This document shows, one piece after another, positions 33,693-42,833 of a stretch of 64,000 bases of DNA (position 1 is its first letter; each line of letters begins with the position of its first letter). Position numbers and translations under genes: made by a program. Under the pieces are notes generated by a model. That model searched no databases and had not been told where the DNA came from. It saw nothing but the letters and a program-made list of their open reading frames with translations. Source of the DNA: Leptospira congkakensis (lineage in GTDB: Bacteria; Spirochaetota; Leptospiria; Leptospirales; Leptospiraceae); NCBI RefSeq assembly GCF_004770265.1, contig NZ_RQGQ01000001.1, forward strand, positions 109,379 through 173,378. Reading direction: 5' to 3'.

Positions 33693-35824
33693 TCAAAACA
33701 ATCTCTTTCGTTTTGTTCATTTTCTTTTCTAGTTTGGTGTTTTTATCCTGTAATTTGGATCCCGCTCCTGAAGCAGTAAAGGGGTATCTCGAACTTCCAC
33801 TTGAATATGTAAAAGAAAATAAAAAACTTTCAACTGGTGGTGAATGGGAATTTTATTGGGGTGAAATATATGGAGAAAGTTTATTTGAAAAAATAAAGGA
33901 GCCTAACAAAACTTACGTTAAAGTTCCTTCTTCTTGGAATTCCTACCGACCTGAGGGGGAAGGTGGTGATGGTTTTGCCGTATTCCGCCTAACATTTAAA
34001 GTGCCGGATGTAAAGATACGGTATTATCTTCGAGTCCAACCAGCAACTAGCTCTTATGAACTCTACATCAATCGACAAAAAATTGCAAGTTCAGGAAAGG
34101 TAGGAACTGACGAACTCTCCGCAGTCCCTAAATACCAAATCCAATATGTATCCTTTCAACCTGAAAGTGAAGAACAGGAAATACTTTTTGTTGTTAGTAA
34201 TTTTCATCATGCTCGTGGTGGGTACAGAAAACCAATTGAAATTGGAACCAAAGAAGTCATTCAAAATGAATCATTAGTTTATTCGGCTGGAGAAGTCTTT
34301 GTTTTTGGTGCTATGTTAACCATGGCATTATACCAACTCACAGTGTTTTTCTTTCGTAGAGAAGAAAAAAGTTCACTTTTCTTTGCATTGTTTTGTTTGT
34401 TTACCGGCCTACGTTTAGTGGTTCTTGATAACTTTTATATTGTTTATGCATTCCCCGATTTTTCCTGGCATTGGATGCAAGTGTTGGATTATACATCAGC
34501 ACCACTTCTTGTATGTTTTTTCTTAGGATACTTAAAGAGTTTGTTTCCTGGAAGATCAGAAGTCCCTAAATGGATGTTATACTCTTGCTGGAGTATAACT
34601 GCTTGTTTTGTATCGTTTGTGGTTCTGACGGATGCAAAACTATTTACAAAAACAAATATTTTTTCACAAGTTGTGATCCTCTTTTTTAGTATTTGTTCCT
34701 TCTATGTAATTCTAAAAATTTACCGTCAAAAAAAGAAAGATAGCAGTTTGGTATTTTATGGTTCTCTACTATTAATGTTTGGGTCGATCCATGATTTAAT
34801 GGCCGGTAACTACTGGTTCCAATCTCAACTGTTAATGCCATTTTCTCTATTTGTATTCTTTTTGTTTCAAAGTATCCTCCTCGCAAGAAGGAATGCTCGG
34901 TTTTATTCTTCTATGGATACTTTAACAACGGAACTCATTGAAGTAAACCATAGACTGGAAGCATCCAACCAAATATATGCAAAATTTGTTCCTTTGCGAC
35001 TCATTCAATTGTTTTCAAAAGTTTCTAAATCAAAAGTCAAACGTGGTGATTTTATCGTAAAACAAATGTCAGTTTTGTCATCTGACATTCGAGATTTTAC
35101 CGCAATATCAGAAACTTTAAGCCCAGAGGAAACGTTTTTATTTTTAAATGATTATTTACGCCAAGTGGGCCCAACCATCCGATCGAATAACGGATTTATA
35201 GAAAAATATGTTGGGGATGCTATTTTTGCTTTATTTGAAAGACAACCGGAGGATGCAATTTCAGCCGCAATTGAAATGCACAAAACGATTGCAAGGTGGA
35301 ATCAAGAATCTAGACCTCACCGAGTGGGTGAGATTCATATTGGAGTCGGGATCCATTTTGGAGAATTGATGTTAGGTATTATTGGCGAAGAACAAAGGAT
35401 TGAATCTGCAGTTTTATCAGACTCTATGGGTGTTGCTAACTCTTTAGAATCAATGACAAAAAAATATGGTGCCAAAATCATCATCAGTTTAGATGCATTA
35501 CTTGAGTTACAACATCCAGATTCTTATCCTCATAGGTTATTGGATTTTATAAAAATTCCAGCCAAACAGAAGTTAATTGGAATTGCGCAAGTGTTAGTGG
35601 AAGGTGTGGAAGAGTCCTTTGATATAAAACTAAAAACCAAAGAACAATTTGAAGAAAGTGTGAATTTGTTTTGGGACGGAGAGTTTGTGAAAGCAGGGGA
35701 AGGTTTCCGAAATGTTCTGGAAATCGATCCGTCGGACAAAGCAACAAAACTGTATCTAGAACGAACGGAAGTTTACGCACAAAACGGTCCTCCACCAGGG
35801 TTTGGTAAGGGATTTTTGGCATAA
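33680..35824 (+). CDS. 7TM lipoprotein class III nucleotidyl cyclase, C1-like half
   Basis: 714 residues from ATG 33680 with GGGG upstream. An upstream TTG at 33662 is less likely because that would put residues before the signal peptide. The architecture is the same as the preceding gene: lipobox FLSC, DISM domain, seven helices, cyclase. Both metal Asp are present (D469 in LSSDIRDFT, D513 in KYVGDAIFA) and K509 is kept. The transition-state residues are lost: Asn is Gly584 and Arg is Ser588 in DSMGVANSLES. It is therefore C1-like and probably inactive as a homodimer. Confidence 0.88.
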   Translation: MGKIIKTISFVLFIFFSSLVFLSCNLDPAPEAVKGYLELPLEYVKENKKLSTGGEWEFYWGEIYGESLFEKIKEPNKTYVKVPSSWNSYRPEGEGGDGFAVFRLTFKVPDVKIRYYLRVQPATSSYELYINRQKIASSGKVGTDELSAVPKYQIQYVSFQPESEEQEILFVVSNFHHARGGYRKPIEIGTKEVIQNESLVYSAGEVFVFGAMLTMALYQLTVFFFRREEKSSLFFALFCLFTGLRLVVLDNFYIVYAFPDFSWHWMQVLDYTSAPLLVCFFLGYLKSLFPGRSEVPKWMLYSCWSITACFVSFVVLTDAKLFTKTNIFSQVVILFFSICSFYVILKIYRQKKKDSSLVFYGSLLLMFGSIHDLMAGNYWFQSQLLMPFSLFVFFLFQSILLARRNARFYSSMDTLTTELIEVNHRLEASNQIYAKFVPLRLIQLFSKVSKSKVKRGDFIVKQMSVLSSDIRDFTAISETLSPEETFLFLNDYLRQVGPTIRSNNGFIEKYVGDAIFALFERQPEDAISAAIEMHKTIARWNQESRPHRVGEIHIGVGIHFGELMLGIIGEEQRIESAVLSDSMGVANSLESMTKKYGAKIIISLDALLELQHPDSYPHRLLDFIKIPAKQKLIGIAQVLVEGVEESFDIKLKTKEQFEESVNLFWDGEFVKAGEGFRNVLEIDPSDKATKLYLERTEVYAQNGPPPGFGKGFLA

Positions 35825-35855
35825 AAAAGACATAGATTCGCCCCGTTTTCTGAAA

Positions 35856-35869
35856 AAGTTCTTGAACTT
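35856..35869. promoter_or_regulatory. Palindrome upstream of aldehyde dehydrogenase
   Basis: AAGTTC-TT-GAACTT, 43 bases before the start codon. Its core AGTTCTTGAACT is identical to the palindrome in the leader of the DUF3332-like gene at 2881-2892. Probable operator of an unidentified dimeric regulator. Confidence 0.35.
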
Positions 35870-35911
35870 CCTCTCTAAATGAACGAGAGTCAGTAATACA
35901 CGGAGATTCCC

Positions 35912-37387
35912 ATGACCCAAGCCACTCTAACACAAGCCCCAACTTCGGGAAAGGCTGTGATCCAAACAAAAAGTTTTACTCCATCCGATATTGACCGTAT
36001 TTTCAAAGCACAAAAGAAAAAAGCTTTGGAACTTCGTTTGTCGAATTTCAAAAAACGAATCACAAAACTCAAACAACTAAAATCGGTAGTCCTCAAATAC
36101 CAAAAAGACATCCAAACTGCTCTTCATGCCGATTTTAAAAAATCATCGGGAGAAGTGGACATTACAGAAATTCTTCCTACGATTGCAGAAATCAACGATG
36201 CCATTCGCCACGTAAAACATTGGATGCGTCCTAAAAATGTAATGACACCTCCGACTTTACTTGGTGCCACAAGTCGCATCGTTTATGAGCCAAAGGGAGT
36301 TTGTCTTATCATTGCTCCTTGGAATTACCCTTTCCATCTAGCAATTGCTCCACTAGCTGCTGCTATTGCTGCAGGTAATACTGTCATGCTCAAACCTTCT
36401 GAATTCACCCCGCATACTGCTGATGTCATCAAAGCAATGTTAAGTGAAATTTTTGCCGAAGACGAAGTGGCGGTTTTTGAAGGTGATGTATCCGTCGCGA
36501 CTGCATTACTCGAAGTTCCTTTCGATCATATCTTTTTTACGGGTTCCACTCCAGTTGGTAAAATTGTTATGACTGCTGCTGCCAAAAATCTTACAAGCGT
36601 AACTCTCGAGTTAGGTGGAAAGTCGCCTTCTATCGTGGCAGAAGATGCTGATCTAAAGGTAGCTGCCGAAAGAATTATGTGGGGAAAATTTCTGAATGCA
36701 GGACAAACCTGTGTGGCACCGGATTATCTTTTGATTCCAGAATCTAAGGTAGAAGAGTTTGTTAAAAATGCTAAGGAAACAACAGAAAGTTTCTTTAAAT
36801 CCAAACCGGAAAATTTTTCATCAAGCCCTGACTTTTGTCGTATTGTAAATGCAAAGAACTTTGGAAGAGTTTCTTCCTACGTAGATGATGCAGTGAAAAA
36901 AGGCGCAAAAATTGCTTATGGTGGGGAAGTGAGAAGTTCTGATAACTTCATTTCACCAACCATCCTTACGAACGTATCTTTAGATGCTCGTATTATGGAA
37001 GATGAAATTTTTGGGCCACTTCTTCCGATTGTGACTTATAAAACTTTGGATGAAGCCATTCAAATCATCAACGAGAGACCAAAACCATTGGCTTTGTATA
37101 TCTTCACAAAAAAGAGAAGTACATCCAAATATGTGATCAAAAGAACAAGCTCTGGTGGAACTGTCATCAACGATGTCATCCTTCATTTGGTGAATTCCAA
37201 TCTTCCTTTTGGCGGAGTGAATCATTCCGGACATGGTAGTTATCATGGACTTTTTGGGTTTAAAACTTTTTCACATGAAAGATCAGTTTTGCAAACTCCT
37301 AAAGCTTCTATTGCTAAATTGATGTATCCACCTTACTCTAGTTTTGTGAGATTCATCGTGAAGTTTACAACTAAATTCTTCGTTTAG
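35912..37387 (+). CDS. Aldehyde dehydrogenase, class 3 / fatty-aldehyde type
   Basis: 491 residues. NAD(P)-dependent oxidation of aldehydes to acids. The catalytic Glu is E233 in [12 protein letters not shown] and the nucleophilic Cys is C267 in [11 protein letters not shown]. The N-terminal blocks [20 protein letters not shown] and [12 protein letters not shown] are typical of the class 3/FALDH/AlkH branch. The C-terminus ends in a hydrophobic tail ([16 protein letters not shown]) that could attach it to membranes, as in fatty-aldehyde dehydrogenases. The N-terminus is about 25 residues longer than usual. GGAG lies before the ATG. Confidence 0.93.
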   Translation: MTQATLTQAPTSGKAVIQTKSFTPSDIDRIFKAQKKKALELRLSNFKKRITKLKQLKSVVLKYQKDIQTALHADFKKSSGEVDITEILPTIAEINDAIRHVKHWMRPKNVMTPPTLLGATSRIVYEPKGVCLIIAPWNYPFHLAIAPLAAAIAAGNTVMLKPSEFTPHTADVIKAMLSEIFAEDEVAVFEGDVSVATALLEVPFDHIFFTGSTPVGKIVMTAAAKNLTSVTLELGGKSPSIVAEDADLKVAAERIMWGKFLNAGQTCVAPDYLLIPESKVEEFVKNAKETTESFFKSKPENFSSSPDFCRIVNAKNFGRVSSYVDDAVKKGAKIAYGGEVRSSDNFISPTILTNVSLDARIMEDEIFGPLLPIVTYKTLDEAIQIINERPKPLALYIFTKKRSTSKYVIKRTSSGGTVINDVILHLVNSNLPFGGVNHSGHGSYHGLFGFKTFSHERSVLQTPKASIAKLMYPPYSSFVRFIVKFTTKFFV

Positions 37388-37404
37388 TTTCCATTCTTCA
37401 AAAC

Positions 37405-37442
37405 AACAAACACTCCTGTAGAAAACTATGGGAGTGGTTGTT
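37405..37442 (+). terminator. Probable terminator after aldehyde dehydrogenase gene
   Basis: CACTCC at 37411-37416 pairs with GGAGTG at 37431-37436. One mismatch then separates these from five further pairs (AACAA with TTGTT), and AAATTT follows. A 38-base hairpin 18 bases past the stop. Confidence 0.55.
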
Positions 37443-37507
37443 AAATTTGCTACAAAATTCATCTCTCTTTGTATCCAATTATCTACATACTTGTTTTTTA
37501 GAAATTA

Positions 37508-37521
37508 CTGATAAATATCAA
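37508..37521 (+). promoter_or_regulatory. Near-consensus FNR/Dnr-type box upstream of hemerythrin gene
   Basis: CTGAT-AAAT-ATCAA matches nine of ten positions of TTGAT-N4-ATCAA. Its centre is 63 bases before the start codon. A TCTAAT -10-like hexamer at 37535-37540 is closer than class II spacing, so the mode of action is uncertain. Confidence 0.5.
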
Positions 37522-37577
37522 TTCCTAAATTGATTCTAATTCCGTGACATCATAGTTGTGACTATTTTTGTGGGATT

Positions 37578-38681
37578 ATGCAGAAGGATTACTCCGCGCA
37601 TCTCGATGCCTTACGAATCACGTGGTTAAGTGAGCCATTCCATCTTGGAATCCCCATCATTGACTTACAACATGTTTGGTTGGTTCATATCATCCTAGAA
37701 CTAGAAGAGACAATTGTGGAATCCGAAAAAGATGGTTCTGATGTTGATGTCCATTCTTCTTTTCGAAAGGCATTGGATTATGTTGCCGAACATTTTGCCT
37801 TAGAAGAAGATATCTTGGAACATTTTAATTATCCGGGATTTAAAGAACATGTGCAAGGACATCGTCATTTTGTAGAACGTTTAACTGAAAAATATTATGA
37901 AGCCAAAAATAGTCAAATGGCAGCTTTGGGGATTTTACAAATCCTAAAAAAATGGCTCTTTCAACATATCTTACATGATGATACAGATTATGCAGAATTT
38001 TTTAAAGCAAGTGGTGTTGATTTAAAATCTTACTGCAATGAGATATTAAAATCTGGGAAATATCCAATTTCCAAAGAACAACTTTTAATATACCAAAACA
38101 TAGTACAAGTAGATACAACTCATATCAATCTACATGAACAATCCATCGATATCATTCAGGAAATTCGAAATATTTGGAAAACATACAATCTTTCTACTGG
38201 TGTTCCTATCATCGATTTACAACATGTATGGCTTCTAAAAATGATTGTTGAGTTGGACAATTCGTTGAAGTTAGGTGATGGATCGAGTGATACGTTTCAT
38301 AAGGTTATTGCGGCCGCTATCGAATACACAAAAGATCATTTTAGTGTAGAGGATAAAATCATGAGATATTTCCGGTATACGGATGTGGTGCAACATATGA
38401 ACCAACACAAACGATTTATCGAGTTTATCAAAATGAGAAATGATGAATTCAAATTAGGAAATCCGCGGGCTGGTTTACATTTGGTACAAGATCTTCGCAA
38501 TTGGCTTTTGTCACATATTGCCCTGGAGGATAAAAAAATCGGCATTGCTTTTGAGACCCGCGTTCGGGAACTTTCTGAGTTTACTAAAAAACTGCACCAA
38601 ACTGGCGAAATCAGCATCTCGCGGGAGCAAAAAAACCTTTATAAACTGATAATGCAATCAGCCCCCGACCCACTGGATTGA
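37578..38681 (+). CDS. Tandem double-domain bacteriohemerythrin
   Basis: 367 residues holding two hemerythrin domains (~15-155 and ~205-345) that bind a diiron centre and reversibly bind O2 or react with NO. The first carries DLQHVWLV, HFALEEDI, HVQGHRHF and WLFQHILHDDTDY. The second carries DLQHVWLL, HFSVEDKI, HMNQHKRF and WLLSHIALEDKKI. All His/Glu/Asp ligands are present in both. No membrane segment or signaling domain is seen, so it is probably a cytoplasmic O2/NO carrier or scavenger. The FNR-like box upstream would tie it to the NO genes. Ribosome-binding site is weak. Confidence 0.9.
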   Translation: MQKDYSAHLDALRITWLSEPFHLGIPIIDLQHVWLVHIILELEETIVESEKDGSDVDVHSSFRKALDYVAEHFALEEDILEHFNYPGFKEHVQGHRHFVERLTEKYYEAKNSQMAALGILQILKKWLFQHILHDDTDYAEFFKASGVDLKSYCNEILKSGKYPISKEQLLIYQNIVQVDTTHINLHEQSIDIIQEIRNIWKTYNLSTGVPIIDLQHVWLLKMIVELDNSLKLGDGSSDTFHKVIAAAIEYTKDHFSVEDKIMRYFRYTDVVQHMNQHKRFIEFIKMRNDEFKLGNPRAGLHLVQDLRNWLLSHIALEDKKIGIAFETRVRELSEFTKKLHQTGEISISREQKNLYKLIMQSAPDPLD

Positions 38682-38740
38682 TTTCCCTCGGAAATTGAAT
38701 TGCCAGGTTCATTTTCCGGGAAAATCCTGTTTTCAAACCC

Positions 38741-40204
38741 ATGGAATACGAAGTCATCATCGGTCTGGAAGTTCACGTCCAGCTCAATACTCTATCAAAA
38801 ATATTTTCCACAGCTACAAATGAATTCGGTGGTAGCCCAAACACTCATATTTCTACACTTTGTGTTGCTTTGCCAGGCACCTTGCCGGTGTTAAATGAAG
38901 TGGTTTTGGAAAAAGCTGTCCGAGCTGGTGTTGCTCTTGGATGTGAGATCACTCGTTTTACAAAATTTGATCGTAAAAATTATTTTTACCCTGATTTACC
39001 AAAAGGTTATCAGATTTCTCAGTTTGATAAACCGTATGCAACCCAAGGTGGGGTCCATATCAAACTAAAAGGGGAAACGGAAGAGAAATTCATTCCCCTC
39101 ACTAGGATTCATATGGAAGAGGATGCAGGAAAACTGATCCATTCTCATGATCCTTCCATAAATCGTTCTTATGTAGATTACAACCGTGCCGGAACACCTC
39201 TGATCGAAATTGTATCGGAACCAGATATTCGTTCTTCGGATGAAGCTTATGTTTATTTGAACGAACTCAAAACTATCTTACGATACATTCAAGTTTCCGA
39301 TTGTAATATGGAAGAAGGATCCCTTCGTTGTGATGCTAACGTTTCCATCCGACCAAAAGGAGAAAAAGGTTTTCGCACTCGAGTCGAAATTAAAAACCTA
39401 AATTCTTTTAAGGCCGTAAAACAAGCGATAGACTATGAAATCGAATGGCAAAAGGATATGTATTCTCGTGGAGAAACATTCCGCCAAATGACAAAACTTT
39501 GGGATGCCACTCTACTCAAAACCATACCTATGCGTTCTAAAGAAATGAGTCACGATTATCGTTATTTCCCTGAACCGGATCTACCGACCATTCAAATTGC
39601 TGATTCCTTTATTGAAGACATTCGTAAATCGTTACCAGAACTTCCTAGACAAAAAAAGGAAAGATACAAAACGGAACTTGGTCTTCCTGATTATGATGCA
39701 GAAGTCCTTACCAGCGAACGCGAGATAGCAGAATACTTTGAACAAGCTTTACTTGTATCCGAAGATGCTAAAAAAACTTCCAACTGGGTAAAAGATGAAA
39801 TTCTTGGAATCGTAAACAAAGAAAATATTTCCATTCAAGAATTTGCCATCGATCCTTTGCGTATTGGTAAACTTGTAAAACTCATCAACTCAGGTGAAAT
39901 CACAGGAAAAATTGCCAAAACCATCTTTGAAGATATGTTAACTTCCAAAGACCAACCAGAAGCCATTGTTGAAGCAAAAGGTCTGAAAGTAGTTCGTGAT
40001 GACAAAGCCCTCGAAGAAATTGTGATCCGAGTGATTGAGTCTCAACCGGAATCGGTTGAAGGTTGGAAAAATGGTAAAGACCGTGTGCTCGGTGCGATTG
40101 TTGGTGGAGTGATGAAAGAAACCAAAGGGAAAGCCGATCCAAAACTTGTGAACGAACTCATCCTTGCAAAACTTGGTCCCCTCGGAGAAAAAAAGAAAGT
40201 TTAA
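38741..40204 (+). CDS. gatB: Aspartyl/glutamyl-tRNA amidotransferase subunit B
   Basis: 487 residues, the usual GatB length. With GatA and GatC it converts Glu-tRNAGln and Asp-tRNAAsn to the amidated forms. Landmarks are [65 protein letters not shown] and [15 protein letters not shown], with a C-terminal GatB/YqeY helical domain. gatA and gatC are not adjacent. It ends tail-to-tail with cobC, sharing TTAA. Confidence 0.97.
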   Translation: MEYEVIIGLEVHVQLNTLSKIFSTATNEFGGSPNTHISTLCVALPGTLPVLNEVVLEKAVRAGVALGCEITRFTKFDRKNYFYPDLPKGYQISQFDKPYATQGGVHIKLKGETEEKFIPLTRIHMEEDAGKLIHSHDPSINRSYVDYNRAGTPLIEIVSEPDIRSSDEAYVYLNELKTILRYIQVSDCNMEEGSLRCDANVSIRPKGEKGFRTRVEIKNLNSFKAVKQAIDYEIEWQKDMYSRGETFRQMTKLWDATLLKTIPMRSKEMSHDYRYFPEPDLPTIQIADSFIEDIRKSLPELPRQKKERYKTELGLPDYDAEVLTSEREIAEYFEQALLVSEDAKKTSNWVKDEILGIVNKENISIQEFAIDPLRIGKLVKLINSGEITGKIAKTIFEDMLTSKDQPEAIVEAKGLKVVRDDKALEEIVIRVIESQPESVEGWKNGKDRVLGAIVGGVMKETKGKADPKLVNELILAKLGPLGEKKKV

Positions 40205-40794
40205 TCTATTTCTAATTTGTGGACGGATCCAAAGTCCACAGGAGATTTGAAGGCTTCTGCGTAAGGGGTTCCGAATTGTTTGCAAAGAGCAGCTCGGATC
40301 GGCCCTGAGTGACAAACAACAATCATTGAGTTTAAGGATTTGTTGTTTGTTTTTTCCCAATCGATTCTTAAAACCCCATCTTTTTTCCAATCATTGATAA
40401 AAGAATCCATTCGAAAGATAAGATCGGTAAAGGCTTCTCCGCCGGGAGTTTTTGCATGTACAAAGTCTTTCATCCAAGGGACAGTTTCTTTTCTAGGAAT
40501 TTCTTCCCAAAGTTTACCATCCCAATCTCCAAAATTCATTTCCCGCAAACGTTCGTCAGTTGGTATTTGTAAATGATCCGCTTGTGATAAATTGTATTTG
40601 GATAATAAAGCTTTAGAAAGTTTTAATGCTCTCGGTGCTGGACTAGAAAGGAAAAGGTCAAATGTAGATGGTAAATAAGAAAATGTAGAATCAGCTGTAT
40701 CTTCTACTGGATATTTGAGAGGAAAGTCCGTGCGACCATAACAAGTTCCTTTAGGGGCAATGGTTTCTGGATGGCGGATTAAATAGAGGTCCAT
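40201..40794 (-). CDS. cobC: Histidine phosphatase, probable alpha-ribazole phosphatase
   Basis: 197 residues from the ATG at 40794, which has AGGAG seven bases upstream. A longer frame to 40854 lies inside cobS and lacks the signal. The branch-2-like N-terminus [26 protein letters not shown] carries the phosphohistidine RH motif and the CYGRTD stretch typical of CobC. Later motifs are [32 protein letters not shown] and [10 protein letters not shown]. CobC removes the 5'-phosphate from alpha-ribazole phosphate in nucleotide-loop assembly of cobalamin. Downstream of cobS, overlapping it by 16 bases. Confidence 0.88.
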   Translation of the reverse strand: MDLYLIRHPETIAPKGTCYGRTDFPLKYPVEDTADSTFSYLPSTFDLFLSSPAPRALKLSKALLSKYNLSQADHLQIPTDERLREMNFGDWDGKLWEEIPRKETVPWMKDFVHAKTPGGEAFTDLIFRMDSFINDWKKDGVLRIDWEKTNNKSLNSMIVVCHSGPIRAALCKQFGTPYAEAFKSPVDFGSVHKLEID

Positions 40795-41609
40795 AAAAAT
40801 ACTCCTGAAATCCAAAGACAAGTTTCTACTACTTGTTGAACTGCACCCAAACAATCACCTGTAAATCCACCGATCCAACGTTTCATTAATGAATGCATAT
40901 AAACATAACTAGGAATGATACACGCGAGACTCAATAAAAAATTGGGATGTAGGTAAACCAACGATAAATAAGGTACGATGCCAAAGATACTTGCAAAGAA
41001 GATTTGAGGCCAAGTGATTTCCTTTGCCATAGGTTTCGCATAACCTTCTTCTTTGGCATAAGGAAGTAATTTCATCATAAAAATGGAAAAAAAGCGACTG
41101 AGGCTATGTGCGGAAACAAAATACAACCAAACGCTGAGTATGTGCCAATTCGTATTAGCATTGATTGTGAATGGAAGACCTTTCATCTGGAATTGGGAAA
41201 AAGTTTCTGACACACCTAATACTTTTAAAAGTATTAGAAGCGAGATTCCAACGGCTCCAAAACTTCCAACACGACTGTCTTTCATTATCCTTAAGATATC
41301 TTCTCTTTTCCATCCTCCGCCAATCCCATCACAAAAATCGGAAAATCCATCCTCATGGAAGGCTCCTGTGAGAATGAGTAAAAAACCAATTGAAATCGTA
41401 AACGCGATAGTTGGTCCAAATAAAAATTGGAAAAAAATGAACACAAACCATTGTAAGCTACCAAGTAAAAAACCAACAGTTGGTGAATATTTGATTGAAT
41501 GGTGTAACCATTCTTCTTTGAAATCAACCCAACGTGGAGATGGAATTCTTGTTAGAAAAGACATACAGACAAAAAACAATCGAATTTCTAAAAGGATATA
41601 TTGAAACAT
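40779..41609 (-). CDS. cobS: Adenosylcobinamide-GDP ribazoletransferase (cobalamin synthase)
   Basis: 276 residues, polytopic inner-membrane protein. It joins adenosylcobinamide-GDP and alpha-ribazole. The family signatures are [54 protein letters not shown] (with the metal-binding Asp cluster) and [13 protein letters not shown] near the C-terminus. It lies 3 bases after cobT on the same strand. No cobU is present in this cluster. Confidence 0.95.
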   Translation of the reverse strand: MFQYILLEIRLFFVCMSFLTRIPSPRWVDFKEEWLHHSIKYSPTVGFLLGSLQWFVFIFFQFLFGPTIAFTISIGFLLILTGAFHEDGFSDFCDGIGGGWKREDILRIMKDSRVGSFGAVGISLLILLKVLGVSETFSQFQMKGLPFTINANTNWHILSVWLYFVSAHSLSRFFSIFMMKLLPYAKEEGYAKPMAKEITWPQIFFASIFGIVPYLSLVYLHPNFLLSLACIIPSYVYMHSLMKRWIGGFTGDCLGAVQQVVETCLWISGVFLWTSI

Positions 41610-41612
41610 TCG

Positions 41613-42671
41613 TTATTGTTTTGAATCAGAATTACTAACACCAGCATCAGCAAAGGATGCCATTTCATTTAAGAATTTTACACTTAGTTCAATGAGTGGA
41701 TAGGCAGCAAGTGCTCCACTTCCTTCTCCTAAACGAAGGTTGAGTCGAAGTAAGGGTCTTTGTTTCCAATGATCCAATACAACAGTATGTCCTTCTTCTT
41801 CGGATAAGTGAGAAAAAATGGAATAGTCTTTTACCGTTGGGTTCAATGCAAAAGCAATTGCAAAGGCGGCAGTGGAAATAAAACCATCCACTACAAATGT
41901 TTTTCTCTGCGCCGCTGCTCCCAACATAGCTCCCGACATCATACCAATTTCAAAACCACCAAATTCAGAAAGTATTTCTAACGGATCTTTTAGTTTTCCA
42001 GTTCTATCGAAGGCTTCTGAAAGGATTTTAAATTTGTTTTCCTTCCCGCTGTTATTGAGTCCAGTTCCTCTTCCAACAAGTTTTCTGAGTGGAATGTCTG
42101 TTAAATGAGATAGAATGAGAGAAGCTGCAGAAGTATTACCAATACCCATTTCGCCGAATAAAAATATATTTGTTGATTCATATCTTGTTTCGTTCACCAG
42201 TTCTATGCCACTAAGTATTGTTTCTTTCGCTTCATCTAATGACATGGCTTTCGATTTTAGAAAATTGGAAGTTCCTTTCCGAATTTTTCTTTCGATTGGT
42301 TTCGGGGTTTTCCCATCCCAATCATGATCCACTCCAGCATCTACCACTTCCACACCGATATGACTGTGTTTGGCGAAGACATTGGCACAGGCTCCACCTG
42401 ATAAAAAATTCAAAACCATCTGCCAGGTAACATCCTTAGGATATAAAGAAACTGGTTCTTCTGTAATCCCATGGTCTCCGGCAAAAAGGATGAGCTTTGG
42501 ATTTTTTAGCTCCGGAGATACCGTATTTTGAATTTCCGCCAGTTGTAAAGCAAGGGTTTCCAAATCGCCTAAGGAACCTAAAGGTTTGGTTTTATTGTCT
42601 ATTTTACTGCGGATGGACTTTCGCAAAACATCGGTTACAGGAGAAATGGAAGGTAGGGAAAATGGTGACAT
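41613..42671 (-). CDS. cobT: Nicotinate-nucleotide:dimethylbenzimidazole phosphoribosyltransferase
   Basis: 352 residues from ATG 42671. An upstream ATG at 42710 would add 13 residues, and neither has a strong Shine-Dalgarno. CobT makes alpha-ribazole-5'-phosphate. Motifs are [68 protein letters not shown] and the catalytic-Glu region [15 protein letters not shown]. cobT-cobS-cobC form the nucleotide-loop part of B12 synthesis. I looked upstream for a cobalamin riboswitch B12 box and found none. It is divergent from dnaE. Confidence 0.95.
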   Translation of the reverse strand: MSPFSLPSISPVTDVLRKSIRSKIDNKTKPLGSLGDLETLALQLAEIQNTVSPELKNPKLILFAGDHGITEEPVSLYPKDVTWQMVLNFLSGGACANVFAKHSHIGVEVVDAGVDHDWDGKTPKPIERKIRKGTSNFLKSKAMSLDEAKETILSGIELVNETRYESTNIFLFGEMGIGNTSAASLILSHLTDIPLRKLVGRGTGLNNSGKENKFKILSEAFDRTGKLKDPLEILSEFGGFEIGMMSGAMLGAAAQRKTFVVDGFISTAAFAIAFALNPTVKDYSIFSHLSEEEGHTVVLDHWKQRPLLRLNLRLGEGSGALAAYPLIELSVKFLNEMASFADAGVSNSDSKQ

Positions 42672-42833
42672 AAACAACACCAATCTAAACAAACCGGTAT
42701 CGGCTTCCATCGTTTTTGGGCTTGGACGGGACAGGGAGGTTTGGGAATTGGCATTTTGGGCCGAAAAAATTCGAATTCTCTCCCCTGGGGCGCTTTACGT
42801 AGGAAGCCGTCGGAGTTACTATGTCACCAAGCT

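Noticed and set aside
42672..42833. Cobalamin riboswitch before cobT
   Set aside because: The divergent gap is short and shows no B12-box-like sequence on the minus strand.
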